A stretch of 64,000 bases of DNA from Gadus chalcogrammus (Eukaryota; Chordata; Actinopteri; Gadiformes; Gadidae): positions 11,100,362 through 11,164,361 of the forward strand of contig NC_079414.1 of NCBI RefSeq assembly GCF_026213295.1. Reading direction: 5' to 3'. The position numbers were made by a program, and so were the translations under genes. How positions within the stretch are numbered: position 1 is the stretch's first letter; the number at the start of each line of letters is the position of its first letter. This document shows, piece by piece, positions 1 to 11,000 of the stretch. The notes beneath the pieces were generated by a model that was given only the letters and a program-made list of their open reading frames with translations, was not told where the DNA came from and did not search any database.

Positions 1-80
1 TGCCTGTCGGGGCGCACAGATTTTTTTAATCCTTGGTGGCACGGAGGAGAGGGCCACTCGCAAGTCCTGCTCAACAGAGC

Positions 81-132
81 GCCGTGACCTGGTCTTGTTC
101 TTCAAGACCAGGTCACGGCCTTGAAGAACAAG
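81..132. repeat. Nested perfect inverted repeat at the transposon breakpoint
   Basis: Positions 81-97 and 103-119 are perfect 17-bp inverted copies around a 5-bp loop (98-102, ttctt). In addition 94-106 (cttgttcttcaag) is the exact reverse complement of 120-132, so the right half can pair in two registers. The transposase coding similarity stops exactly here. The structure looks like a fold-back or templated-insertion scar left by repair at the deletion breakpoint rather than a terminator or regulatory site. Confidence 0.75.
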
Positions 133-1100
133 TGGGGAAATGAAGAAGTTGGTCGATGGCGTGGTGGGAGATGGTTGGATATTCTGATGCACAAACCAAC
201 CAAAACTGATCGAGTGTGAGCTCACTAAATTTCAGTTTCAGCGTGCGGTCCGCACAGAGCTCTGCGCTCTCCTCTCTCTCCTTCATAGTGAGCTTCTCGG
301 TTGAGGACTCGGACTCCTGGTTGAATGGGTCTCGGATCCAGTCATTGTCCTCGATGTCCGCCACACGTGGAAAATAGCGCTCAAACCTCTCTTTTAAGGT
401 CTGAAGGTGTTCGGCATATATAGTGCGCTCACTGGCTGCCTGTGGCGCAGCTGATGCCAGCGGGAACATGTTCATGGAGCCCTGTTCCAAAGCCTCGCGC
501 CACAGGGTCAGTTTGCCCATAAAGCCCGAATCTTGTCTGTGGATGATAAAATGTTTTCATTCCTGCCCTGAAGCTTGGCGTTTAACTCGTTGAGATGCCC
601 AAATATGTCTGCAAGGTAAGCCAGCCTGGCGCACCAGCTCTCATCCGCGAGCCTGTCCTTATGTGGGACAGCGTGTCCACGTGAAAATTCCAAAAGCTCT
701 TCCCGAAGCTCGTAAAAACGGGATAAGACTTTCCCCCGAGACAACCATCATACCTCTGTGTGGAGGATCAGGCTTTGGTGGTCGGCTCCCATCTCAGCGC
801 ACAGCTGGGAGAAAAGGCGAGATTTCTAAATTAAGTTCCCACCTGCGCAACTGCGCGAACAGCGAAATGTGGGATCCTCTTTGAGGATTTTTTTAAATAG
901 TTTTTAGATAAAGAGTTTGCCTCTGTATTATGGAATGATTGCATTCAAAGTAGTATAATTTATAGTAAATTAAAATAATTATTTTTGTATAGTTGTATAC
1001 TATATTGCAGTAGGCTATGGTTGTCACAAAATCCCACGGCACACTTGGACTTGCCTCACGGCACACCAGTGTGCCGCGGCTCACAGTTTGGGAACCACTG
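113..1100 (-). pseudogene. Decayed hAT-family transposase fragment (ZBED5/SCAND3-like), internally deleted
   Basis: Read on the minus strand, about 840 down to about 132 encodes the C-terminal half of a hAT transposase of the kind found in fish ZBED5/SCAND3-like proteins. Recognisable segments are LCAEMGADHQSLILHTEV, then WLSRGKVLSRFYELREELLEF, then LADIFGHLNELN, then the late acidic block with DPFNQ and the FWLVCASEYPTISHHAIDQLL stretch (split here). It is not functional. A TGA stop (plus-strand 748-750) replaces the arginine codon normally between HTEV and WLSRG, consistent with CGA to TGA decay. A one-base loss near 515-525 shifts the frame between IRALWA and KLTLWREAL. Just upstream of the KSRLF segment (about 830) the frame ends abruptly in non-coding sequence that leads to the terminal repeat, implying an internal deletion of the N-terminal half. 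The frame also breaks off near 132, before the conserved hAT dimerisation end. Family assignment is from remembered motifs and fairly sure; the boundaries are approximate. Confidence 0.8.
1081..1100 (-). repeat. hAT terminal inverted repeat (5' end of the relic)
   Basis: On the minus strand the sequence starts CAGTGGTTCCCAAACTGTGA and is followed by GC-rich sequence containing GCCGCGGCACAC. This is the typical start of a hAT-type terminal repeat (CAG-GGTTCCCAAAC). It marks the 5' end of the transposase relic, which reads leftwards. The matching 3' terminal repeat is not seen in the window, so the other end was lost or lies before position 1. The 8 bp outside the repeat (1101-1108, agctaaac) would be the target duplication if the other copy were found. 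Confidence 0.7.
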
Positions 1101-2171
1101 AGCTAAACGCATGAGGAATTGGAGAGTCCGGATCAAGTATTGATGGAGAATTCATTGAAACCCGCAAACGAGAAACAATAAAGCCGAGTGAGGTTTGCAA
1201 AGACACTGCCGGGCCATCCGATCCCGGTCTTTCTTAATCTTTCAAACTGAACTGTGTTGCATATCGTATGACCGCCCTCGGTACATGCTCAGAATTGCCT
1301 TATTGATAAGGACAGTCAGCCATACATTCCTTTAAGCATGTGGTCATCGCCTGCAGTCAATCTAGACGATGGGAGGATGTCAATACGCCTTAGCCCCAGA
1401 CTGCCTGGCTCTGTATGAGGCCCAGCTCTGAGTCCAGAGGTGGTTTCTCTGCTTTCCACCATTAGATATTTAGGCCTAATAATAATCATGGTTTACCATA
1501 GAATATAATCATTAATTTCTTCCATAAGTGATACCAAAGACTTCATTAGAGGCGAAAAATCAGTTATTTTCCTTGACAGCGGTCAATTATACTCATGATT
1601 ATACTTAACAACGGTGAATTATCAAATATAATTCACCGGCGGAAGTTGTGAAGGGCCCATACATGGCATTGAGAAGACCCGTGTAATAATTGCGATTAAT
1701 GTGAAATGCTATATATATATGAAATTTAGATAAATGACGGTGTTAGACCCCCAGGCCGTTCTGCCGGCAATTTAAATTCGCTCTGCAGCATAGGCTGGAG
1801 ATCGGGAAATCTCCCGGTGGGCTGGTCCACTTTTTTTTTCTTGACTCTGTGCGCAGCCCCGCCTTCTCCAGTAAACCAAGAAAGCCTGCGCCATGACGAA
1901 CGGGGGATTTTACCCCCTCTGTCTCATTGAACAACACAAACGCGAGCGCGCCAGCCAATTGAACGAAGCCCTTTCCATTAAATAAGTATTTTCCACCGAT
2001 CGCGAACACGTTCTGGTTCACAGAAAGTGTTGAAATCTTAAACAGAAAAATGAAGTCAGTGCCCGCAAAATAGTCTTTGTCCTGAGGTCGACCCGGGAGA
2101 GAATAACAATCCTCCCGATGACAATTAATTACGTCCCCGGGACGACGGGACAACGTTCATTTTAATCCCTG
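1101..2171. other. Non-coding flank, no gene recognised
   Basis: I see no supported gene in this stretch. It contains a short (TA)n run near 1712-1722 and the hairpin at 1612-1638. A 136-codon minus-strand frame at 1743-2153 has no recognisable domain and no splice or start context that would support it. Part of it reads like repetitive-element sequence. Confidence 0.5.
1612..1638. repeat. Short perfect hairpin, 11-bp stem
   Basis: The arms 1612-1622 (cggtgaattat) and 1628-1638 (ataattcaccg) are perfectly complementary with a 5-bp AT-rich loop. A similar ggtcaattat word lies just upstream at 1580-1590, so this may be part of a small repetitive element. No function is assigned. Confidence 0.5.
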
Positions 2172-2330
2172 GTGGGTAGTCGGGCAGGCGAGGGGTCGTA
2201 TCAGGAGGGCAGACAGGCAGGCGAGGAGCAGGAAACAGGGGAGCAGACAGGCCGGCAGGGACTCGACAACAGGCGGGTGGTCAGACAGGCGAGGGTTCGG
2301 GAACAGGCAGGATCAGCGTTGGAGAAAAGT
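2172..2330. repeat. GC-rich degenerate minisatellite-like stretch (AGGCAG/CAGACAGGC words)
   Basis: The words gggcaggcgagg, agacaggcaggcgagg, agacaggccggcaggg, tcagacaggcgagggtt and aacaggcagg recur with loose spacing of about 20-35 bp on an almost T-free strand. Related AGGCAGGTGAA sequence reappears at 3660-3705, on the far side of the candidate element at 2419-3659, suggesting that this element inserted into a once continuous repeat. Short frames here on both strands are low-complexity shadows. Confidence 0.55.
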
Positions 2331-2418
2331 TCTGGAGTTGCCGGAAAGCTCTGTGAGTAACGAGAGACGATCTGGTTGAGACTAAGTAGAGAGAGAGGAT
2401 TGATATAGAGGAAGCACA

Positions 2419-3659
2419 CACAGCAAATGCCAAAGTGTTAAAATCCCAGAGTATTCATGACCAGAGTAGATTTTATACACTTTGCTGCTGAATAGGCACT
2501 AAGTACATTTTTGGGGGTGTACCAGAAACACTCTTGGGTGTTGTCTCTAAGTATAATGCTGGTGTAGAGTAATTTAAGTGTTTATTTTAGGATGATGGAC
2601 TCCCTGAGTGTATTATTGTTTTTAAGACTCGATAAGTAGATTGGCGAACACAAAGCTTGTGTGTTGCTGATGGATGTCTCTCTGTGTTCGTCAATCTACT
2701 TATCGAGTCTTGAAAACAAAATGGCGTCGACGGGTGATCTACTGATGGTATTGTGTGTATAAAATGTACTTTTTAATAAACAATCTGTACACTTACAAAG
2801 TTCTCAATGCCTCGTTTTATATGTTAATACCCTTATTGTACTACCAAAGAAGTGTCGGGCTACTTCTAGCCTTTTAAATGGTTTAAAATAGCGATTTAGT
2901 TTTTACCATAACCACTGCCCCCATTGTTCCAAGTTTATACCGTTTTGATAGAATCTGCCAAAAACAGCCAACTGAAGAAAGCGTCTATATGCGTTTTTTG
3001 TGCTCCAAAACGAACGTTTCAACTCGTAATCATACAAAACATACCCCAAATCCGTTTTACACCGGAATTCCCCTTTAATTGGTTGACAGGGACACATTTA
3101 TTTATTTATTTTCAAGTTGTTGGTTACATCATATAAATGTACAACTAAATATGGTTCTTGATGTAAAATAATTCAAGTTTAACTATAATGTTAACTATAT
3201 TATATATGTATGGACTGTAACAACAACAGCAGCATCAATAAAAATATAATGTTTTCAAGAATCTAATGTGTAGACTATTCATTCATGAAGTGTTGATAAT
3301 TCACCTCAAAGGTGTTGGTTGTACACCAGTCAGAGTACCTACATTCTCACTCTAGAAGTATTAAATAATCAGCTCTGCAAAGTGCTACAAAGCACTGACT
3401 TGGAGTACATCTTTTTTCTCTCTGGGGTTCTAGGTTTACACTGCAGGTGTAAGGAAGCACTGAATGAGTGCCCAAAAGTACCACTAATAGAGTACATTTG
3501 CACTCTCAAAGTGATCAAATGTAACTCTAAATTTGGAGTACATATTTTGCTCTTCTAACAATGTCCAGTGAACACTGAACTCTTGGACCTATATATACCC
3601 CGAAATGGGTGTTAAATGTACACAGATAGAGTACAATATACACTGTGATTTTTGCTGTG
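2419..3659. mobile_element. Candidate non-autonomous DNA transposon with imperfect terminal inverted repeats
   Basis: The left end (2419 onward, CACAGCAAATGCCAAAGTGT) and the reverse complement of the right end (3659 backward, CACAGCAAAAATCACAGTGT) match at 16 of 20 positions, including nine identical outermost bases. Words such as gagtac, agagta and cactc recur through the interior, especially 3320-3645. No transposase frame is visible, so it would be a MITE-like or internally deleted copy of about 1.24 kb. A target-site duplication is not clear, so the superfamily is left open. It may also be composite, with a second element at 2624-2711 inside it. Confidence 0.5.
2624..2711. repeat. 29-bp inverted repeat with 30-bp loop
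   Basis: Arms 2624-2652 and 2683-2711 are complementary at 28 of 29 positions (a single C/T difference), centred on a 30-bp loop. The outer flanks (tgttttt on the left, gaaaaca on the right) extend the pairing with one extra base. It is too long to be chance. It could be a small fold-back element nested in the 2419-3659 repeat or part of that element's own structure. Confidence 0.7.
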
Positions 3660-3959
3660 CAGGTGAAGGTGAATTAGGTGCGATCAGCTTGGCAGGCAGG
3701 TGAACGGGAAAATCAGAAGCGGACCGTGACTAGTCTAGTGATCTAAATAAACAAGAACCTGGATTCTGGGATTTAGCCTCTATCTGGGGGACGAGACAGA
3801 TGAACAGAGAAACAACCAATGAAACAGACATGTTTGGTAGCGAGTACGCTAACACCCCAGCAAGCAAGCAAGCTAGAAACCTACAGGGCTCACAACAAAA
3901 CGGTTGAGCAAACACATTTTTACAGAGACTACCAACATCAAGAAAGCCACAATTCAAGG

Positions 3960-4390
3960 GGGACAAGGTCAATTCGGCCCCCGATCTGTCTTTTTCTTTC
4001 AGTTCACGCTATTCCTGAGAAGCTCGCCCAACGTTTACTCATGTCTGGCCTCTCTGTCGGGCAGTCTCCCTTTTTTCTTATTCTGTTCCCCCGACATTGA
4101 GTTTCTCCATCTCTTTTACAATCCCTTCGCTACTTGTGTTTATACAGAGCCGGTTCCGTGTTTGTGGGTCTGTAGTAGCGTAAAGCAATTTGTTACTTTG
4201 CGTGACCCGAGACTCCCGTGAGAGTGGGTGGTGGGTCGCCGGCAGAAACTTGCATATTACCTTTCTCCATCAAGGGGGAGTCGAAACAGCGACCAATCGA
4301 CCCATAAAGTGTTATAGAACCATCACAATGAACCTTAACCTGTTATATTAAGGTAACTTAAGCCAAAAATGTTGCATAGTTCCCCTTTAA
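3960..4390 (-). mobile_element. Possible transposon end terminating in TTAA
   Basis: Read on the minus strand from 4390 the sequence begins TTAAAGGGGAACTATGCAAC, which I associate with fish repeats of the TTAA-target type (piggyBac- or Kolobok-like). It continues into a GC-richer stretch (about 3960-4260) unlike the AT-rich surroundings. No intact transposase is visible and the opposite end was not located. The assignment rests on the TTAA terminus, the composition shift and recollection of a common fish repeat, so it is tentative. Confidence 0.35.
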
Positions 4391-4970
4391 TAGTTATTGA
4401 ATTGCTAATGATGGAATTTGGAATCTACCTAAATTGTAATTGTTATTGTGCTTCAATCGCTTGAAGTTTGATATGCCGTCGCTATACCGCTTATCTGTGG
4501 TTGATTTTGTAAAAATGGTGCGATGTGTAATCACTTTGAAAAACGTGTAAATGTTGGCTTATAGATGTTTCATGACTAGAATGTCCTGCGGGAAATAGCT
4601 ATGCACATAATCTTAACCTCATCCATGTTGACTGACTGTGTTTTTTTTTTTTAGAACAAAACTTGGACAATATTAATGATAAATTACATAAAGAAATGAA
4701 GTGACAATGGGTATTTAATTAAGTCTATTCCATTAATAATTTAGAAATTCGGGGCTAAATAATGAAGACACAGCTAAATTACTTACCAATTAAGGGAAAT
4801 TGTAGTCGTCGCTGAACATAGGCTGTAAAATGGATACATATTAACAGTAAGAAAAAAATGGTTAAAAATCCACGGGGAATGTAATGCATTACTTTAACTA
4901 CTTTAATTGTTAACACATGCTTTATGATTATTACGTTATTGATACATATTTCTACAAACATTGAATAACA
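4391..4970. other. AT-rich upstream region of the mucin-like gene; no promoter recognised
   Basis: The stretch is AT-rich, with a poly-T run near 4641-4652 and no convincing TATA box, CpG island or coding frame. A GTAAGA at 4847-4852 could serve as a donor for a 5' untranslated exon joining the acceptor at 4986-4987 (a 141-bp intron), but this is only a possibility. The true transcription start may be further upstream, beyond the repeats. Confidence 0.4.
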
Positions 4971-4987
4971 TTTGTTTCTGTCCTTAG
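4971..4987 (+). promoter_or_regulatory. 3' splice site upstream of the start codon
   Basis: tttgtttctgtccttag is a near-ideal polypyrimidine tract followed by TAG. It sits 23 bases before the ATG at 5011, so the start-codon exon would begin at 4988 and be preceded by at least one 5' untranslated exon. An in-frame TAA at 4966-4968 shows that coding does not continue further upstream in this frame. Confidence 0.6.
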
Positions 4988-5038
4988 GTTCAAAAGTAAT
5001 ACGTTTAAATATGAAGGCATTCGGAATAATATTTATAG
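4988..5038 (+). other. Exon with start codon and signal-peptide core
   Basis: ATG at 5011 has A at -3 and opens MKAFGIIFI. The exon ends in G at 5038 followed by GTAAGT (5039-5044), a consensus donor. The exon therefore ends in phase 1 and holds nine codons plus one base. The lysine followed by a hydrophobic run is a typical N-terminal and hydrophobic region of a signal peptide. Spliced to 5129 it reads MKAFGIIFIVLGITNATA, a more convincing signal sequence than when spliced to 5135. Confidence 0.65.
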
Positions 5039-8000
5039 GTAAGTCTTGTAACAAAGAATATATTTTCACGTTTATAGTTTGCTTTAAAAAGAAAAATCTA
5101 AAACAAACACATTTACCAACCCATGCAGTTTTAGGAATCACAAATGCTACAGCAGAGGGTCACACGACAACTAATGTAGGGCCGACCTCTGGCACTGAAA
5201 GACCAACAACGACTACTGAGGAAACCAAGACTATTACAATGGGAACCCCCATCACCCCAATACCATCAAAAATAACCCAACCCGAAACTACAAGAACAAC
5301 AACAACTAAAGGACTCACAACAACAGTTGCTGCACCAAAATTGTGTACGACGTGTATGTGTAAATGTCTAAAACTGTGTAAAACTGTAGGACCCACCAAT
5401 ACTACTGCAGGACCCATGATTAATACTGCAGGACCAACGGGTTCTGCAGGCCTAACAATGACAACGGTAATACCAACAACTACTACCATTGGAACCACAA
5501 CAACAAATAAAAGATCAGCAACTTTTAGAGCAGGACGTTCAACTAATACTGTGGGAGCAATAACGACAACTGAAAGACCTGCAATAACAACTGTAAGACC
5601 AACAACAACTACTGAGGGACATACAACTACTACAGCAGGACCCTCAACAACAACTGCTGTACCAACATCAACAACTGCTGCACCAACAATGATAACTGCA
5701 GGACTAACAACGCCAACAGCAGAACCATCTACAACAACTACAGGACCAAACAGAACCACTGCAGTACAAAAAACAACACCTGTAGGTCCCAAAACAACTA
5801 ATGCAAGACCCATAACAACAACTGCAGGAGCCACAACAACGATTAAAAGACCCACACCTACAACTGCTGCACCAAAAACTGCTGCACCAACAATGGGTCC
5901 TGCAGGCCTAACAATGACAACGGCAATAACAACAACTGCTACCGTTGGAACCACAACAACAAATAAAAGATCAACAACTTTTAGAGCAGGACGTTCAACT
6001 AATTCTGTGGGAGCAATAACGACAACTGAAAGCCCTGCATTAACAACTGTAAGACCAACAACAACTACTGAGGGACATGCAACTACTACAGCAGGACCCT
6101 CAACAACAACTGCAGGACCAACAACAACAACAACAACAACAACAGCAGGACCGACTAAGACAACTGCGGGACCCACAATGACAACTGCTGGACTGACCAT
6201 AACAACTGCAGGACCAATAACAACAACTGAAGGACCCACAACTACCACAGCGGGACCAACAACAAAAACTGCTGAACAAACAACTGCCGGAGCAAGTGCA
6301 TTAAGTTCAGGACAAACCCCAAAAACTTTAGAAACAACAACAACTACTGCAGGACCTACAACTAAAACTGTAAGGACAATAACAACAACTAAAACAACTT
6401 CAGGACCAAGAACAAAAACTGCAGGTCCATCAACTACGAAAGCAGGACCCAAAACGGCAACAGGACCAATAACGACAACTGCTGAACTGACATCAACAAC
6501 TGCAGGACAGCCAACTACGACAGCAAAACCAGCAAGAACAACGGCAGGACATAAAACTACTGTAGAACCAATACAAACAGCAAAACCTGCAAGAACAACT
6601 GCAGGACCAACAACAAAAACTGCTGAACCAACATCAACAACTGCTGGACAAACAACTAAAAATCCAAGACCCACAACTACTAAGGCAGGACTCACTACAA
6701 ATGCAGTACAAAAAAGAAGAACTGAAGGACCAGCAACTACTGCAGCAAAACCTGCCACAACAATTGCAGGACCAAAACCAACCTCAGAAACATCAACGGC
6801 AGAACAAACCACGACAACTACAGGATCAGCATCAAAATCTATAGATTCAAAAATTGCAGCAACAACGTCACTGACTGCGGGATCGACAACGGCAACTGCT
6901 GAACCAAAATCAGCAGCTAATGGACCAACAACGACAGCTTCTGAACTTAAAACTCCAGGAAAAAAATCGACAACTGCTGAACCAACAAAAACAACAATGG
7001 AAGGAAGAACAAAAACGACGACAGAACCAACAACATCAACTGCTGTACCAAAAATTACTAAAGCAGGACCCACAACAACAGGAACAATAACGACAACTGC
7101 TGGACTGACATTAACAACTGCAGGACCAACAACTTTGACAGCAAAACCTAAAACGTTAACTGCAGGACCAACAACAATTGTAAGACCAATAAAAACTGCA
7201 ATATCCACTACAACAGCAAAACCCGCAAGAACAACTGCAGGACCAACAACTACAACAGAAAAACCTGCAAAATCGTATTCAGGACCAACCAAAACAGGAA
7301 GACCAAACACAAAAACTGAAAGACTAGTACCCAAAACAACAACTAAAGGACATACAACAACAACAGCCTCAGAACCAACAAGTACTAAAGCAGGACCAAC
7401 AACATCAGCAACAGCAAGACCAAAAACGACCACTGGTGTACTAACAAAGACCACTGCAGGACCATCAACAACTGGACTAAAAACAAAAACTGCCGAACTT
7501 CCAACAACTCCAGGACCCACAACAAGAACTGCAGGACCAACATCCACAACAGACAGACCCCAATCCCCAACAGGAGGACAAACAACTGAAGGACGAACGA
7601 CGACAGCTGCAGGAGTAATAAAAACATATGAGAGACAGACAACTACCACAGCAGGACTCACTACAACTGCAGTAGAAAAATTAACAACTGTAGGACCAAA
7701 AAGGACAACTGCTGAAACAACATCAACAACTGCAGGCCCAAAAACGACAACAGAGAGAACAGCCAAAACAACTGCAAGACCAAGAACAACAGCAGGAACA
7801 TCATCAACTGTAGGATTGTTTACTTTTACTGCAATACCCATAACAACAACTTCAGGAACATCATCAACAGCAGGACAAACCACGACAACCAATATTCCGG
7901 CAACAACATCTGCTATATCAACAATTGCAGCAACAGCAGCTCTGACTGCGCTATCGACAACGGCAACTGCTGAACCAGAATCAGCAGCTAGGGTAGCAAC

Positions 8001-11000
8001 AACGACAACTGCTGAACCAACAAAAGCAACCACTGCAGGAATAACAAAACCTGAAGACAAAATAACAACAGCCTCAGAACCAATTACTTCTACATCAGAA
8101 CACACAACAACAACAACCGGACCAATAACGACAACTGGTGGACTAACGAAAAACACTGCAGGAACATCAACAAAAGGACGAAAAACAACAACTACCGAAC
8201 TTCCAACAACTGCAGGACCAAGAACGACTGCAGGAACATCAACTGTAGGTCCCATTACTTTTACTGCAAGACCCATAACAACAACTTCAGGAACATCATC
8301 AACGGTAGGACAAACCACGACAACTACAGGATCAGCAACAACATCTGCAGGATCAACAATTGCAGCAACAGCAACAATGACTATGGGATCGACAACGGCA
8401 AATGCTGAACCAAAATCAGCAGCAAATGTAACAACAACGAAAACTTCTGAACTTACAACTCAACAACAAATATCGACCACTGCTGATCCAAAAAAAGCAA
8501 CAACTGCAGTTATAACAAAAACGACCACAGTACCAACAACATCAACTTCTGTACCAACAACTACTAAAGCAGGACCTGCAAGAACAACAGCAGGACCAAC
8601 AACGACAACTGCTGAACCAACATCAACAATTGCAGTACCAACAACTACGACAGCAAAACCTGCAACATCGTCTTCAGGATCAGCAACAGGAAGACCAAAC
8701 ACAAAAACTGCTAGACCATTCACTTCTACTGCAGTACCCAAAACAACAACTAAAGGACCTACAACAACAGCTTCAGAACATTCAAGTACTAAAGCAGGAC
8801 CCACAACAACAACCACTGGACCAATAACATCAACTGATGGACTGACAAAAACCAATGCAGGAACATCAACAACTGGACGAAAAACAAAAACTGCCGAACT
8901 TGTGACAACTGCAGGAGTAGTAACAACATCTGCAGGATCTACATCCACAACCAAAGAAGTCACATCGACAAAAAGAGGACTGACATCAACAACTGCAGGA
9001 CCAACAACTACGACTGCGGAAACTCCAAGAACAACGTCAGGACCAACAACTACAACTGCTGAAGTAACATCGACAACTGCAGGATCAACAACTTTTGCAG
9101 AAAAACCTGCAACCACAACTGCAGGACCAACAACTGTAGGACCAACAAAACCTCCAAGACCTATCACGTCTACTGCTGTACCCAAAAGAAAAACAGAGGG
9201 AAAAACAACAACAGCCTCAGAACCAACAACTTCTACATCAGCACCAACAACAACAACAACAACCGGACCAATAACGACAACTGGTGGACTAACAAAGACC
9301 ACTGCAGGACCATCAACAAAAGGACGAAAAACAACAACTGCCGAACTTGTGCCAACTGCTGTAGCAACAACAACATCTGCAGGATCTACATCCACAACAG
9401 AAGGAGCCACATCAACAACGAGCGCAGGACGAACAATGACAACTGCAAGACCAATAACAACGAATGCAAGACCCAGAGCTACTTCAGCAGGACTCACTTC
9501 AACTGCAGTACAGAAATCAACAACTGCAGGAATAACAAAAACGACTACAGTACCAACAACATCAACCGCTGTTCCAACAACTACTAAAGCAGAACCCAAA
9601 ACAACAACAGGACCAATAAAGACAACTGATGAACTAACAAAAACCACTGCAGGACCAACAACTACGACTGCGAAAACTGCAAGAACAACGGCAGGTCCAA
9701 CAACTACAACTGCTGAACTAACATCGACAACTGCAGGATCAACAACTTTTGCAGAAAAACCTGCAACCACAACTGCAGTACCAACAACAACTGTAGGACC
9801 AACAAAAACTGCAAGATCTATCACTTCTACTGCTGTACCAAAAACAAAAACTGAAGGAAAAACAACAACAGCTTCAGAACCAACAACTTCTACAACTGGA
9901 CCCACAACAACAACTACCGCACCAATACCGACAACAGGTGGATTAATAAAAACCACTGCAGGACCAACAACTACAACTGCGAAAACTGCAAGAACAACGG
10001 CAGGACCAACAACGACAACTGCTGAAGTAACATCGACAACTGCAGGATCAACAACTTTTGCAGAAAAACCTGCAACCACAACTGCAGTACCAACAACAAC
10101 TGTAGGACTAACAAAAACTGCAAGAACTATCACTTCTACTGCAGTACCCAAAACAAAAACTGGAGGAAAAACAACAACGGCCTCAGAACCAACAACTTCT
10201 ACAACAGGACCCACAACAACAACAACTGGTGGACTCACAAAAACTACTGGAGGACCAACAACTACGACTGCGAAAACTCCAAGAAAAACGGCAGGTCCAT
10301 CAACTACAAATGCTGAACTAACATCGACAATTGCAGGATCAACAACTTTTGCAGAAATTCCTGCAACAACAACTGCAGGACCAAAGAAAACTGAAGGACC
10401 TATCACTTCTACTGTTGTACCCAAAAGAAAAACTGAAAGAAAAACCACAACAGCCTCAGAACCAACAACTTCTACATCAGGACCAATAACAACGAATGCA
10501 AGACCCACAACTACTTCAGCAGGACTCACTTTAACTGCAGTTCAGAAATCAACAACTGCAGAAATAACAAAAACGACAACAGTACCAACAACATCAACAG
10601 CTGTACCAACAACTACCAAAGCAGGACCCAAAGCAACAATAGGAACAATAAAGACAACTGCTGAACTGACATCAACAACTGCAGGAACAACAACTACGAC
10701 TGCGAAAACTCCAAGTACAACGGCAGGTCCAACAACTACAAATGCTGAACTAACATCGACAACTGCAGGATCAACAACTTTTGCAGAAAAACCTGCAACA
10801 ACAACTGCAGTACCAACAACAACTGTAGGACTAACAAAAACTGCAAGAACTATCACTTCTACTGCTGTACCCAAAACAAAAACTGAAGGAAAAACAACAA
10901 CGGCCTCAGAACCAACAACTTCTACAACAGAACCCACAACAACAACAACTGGTGGACTAACAAAAAACATTGCAGGACCATCAACAAAAGGACGAAAAAC

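Larger units (their letters stand above)
5129..8500 (+). repeat. Divergent N-terminal PTS section built on a 24-bp/8-residue monomer
   Basis: Units such as AGPSTTTA, VPTSTTAA, PTMITAGL and TTPTAEPS follow each other at eight-residue spacing. Copies here differ much more from each other than in the downstream array and lack the long homogenised units, so this is probably the older, less recently recombined edge of the array. Thr is mainly encoded by ACA and ACT, with ACG and ACC in the minority. Confidence 0.7.

Noticed and set aside
1743..2153. 136-codon minus-strand frame
   Set aside because: No recognisable domain, in repeat-rich flank, and no supporting start or splice context. Probably a chance or repetitive-element frame.
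3586..3600. TATATATA motif as a promoter for the mucin-like gene
   Set aside because: It lies inside the candidate transposon, 1.4 kb upstream, with no initiator or exon next to it.
3730..4221. Overlapping short frames on both strands
   Set aside because: They lie in the transposon-like stretch before the TTAA end. No domain is recognised and the frames conflict with one another.
4779..5141. 120-codon minus-strand frame overlapping the signal-peptide exon
   Set aside because: It overlaps canonical plus-strand splice signals and has an AT-rich, unbiased composition. Treated as chance.
5160..8318. 1052-codon minus-strand Val-rich frame, and many similar ones to 64000
   Set aside because: They are the exact complement of the Thr repeats (TGT, AGT and GTT reads of ACA/ACT/AAC), keep no conserved start, and break wherever the repeat happens to contain tca. 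They are shadows of the plus-strand gene.
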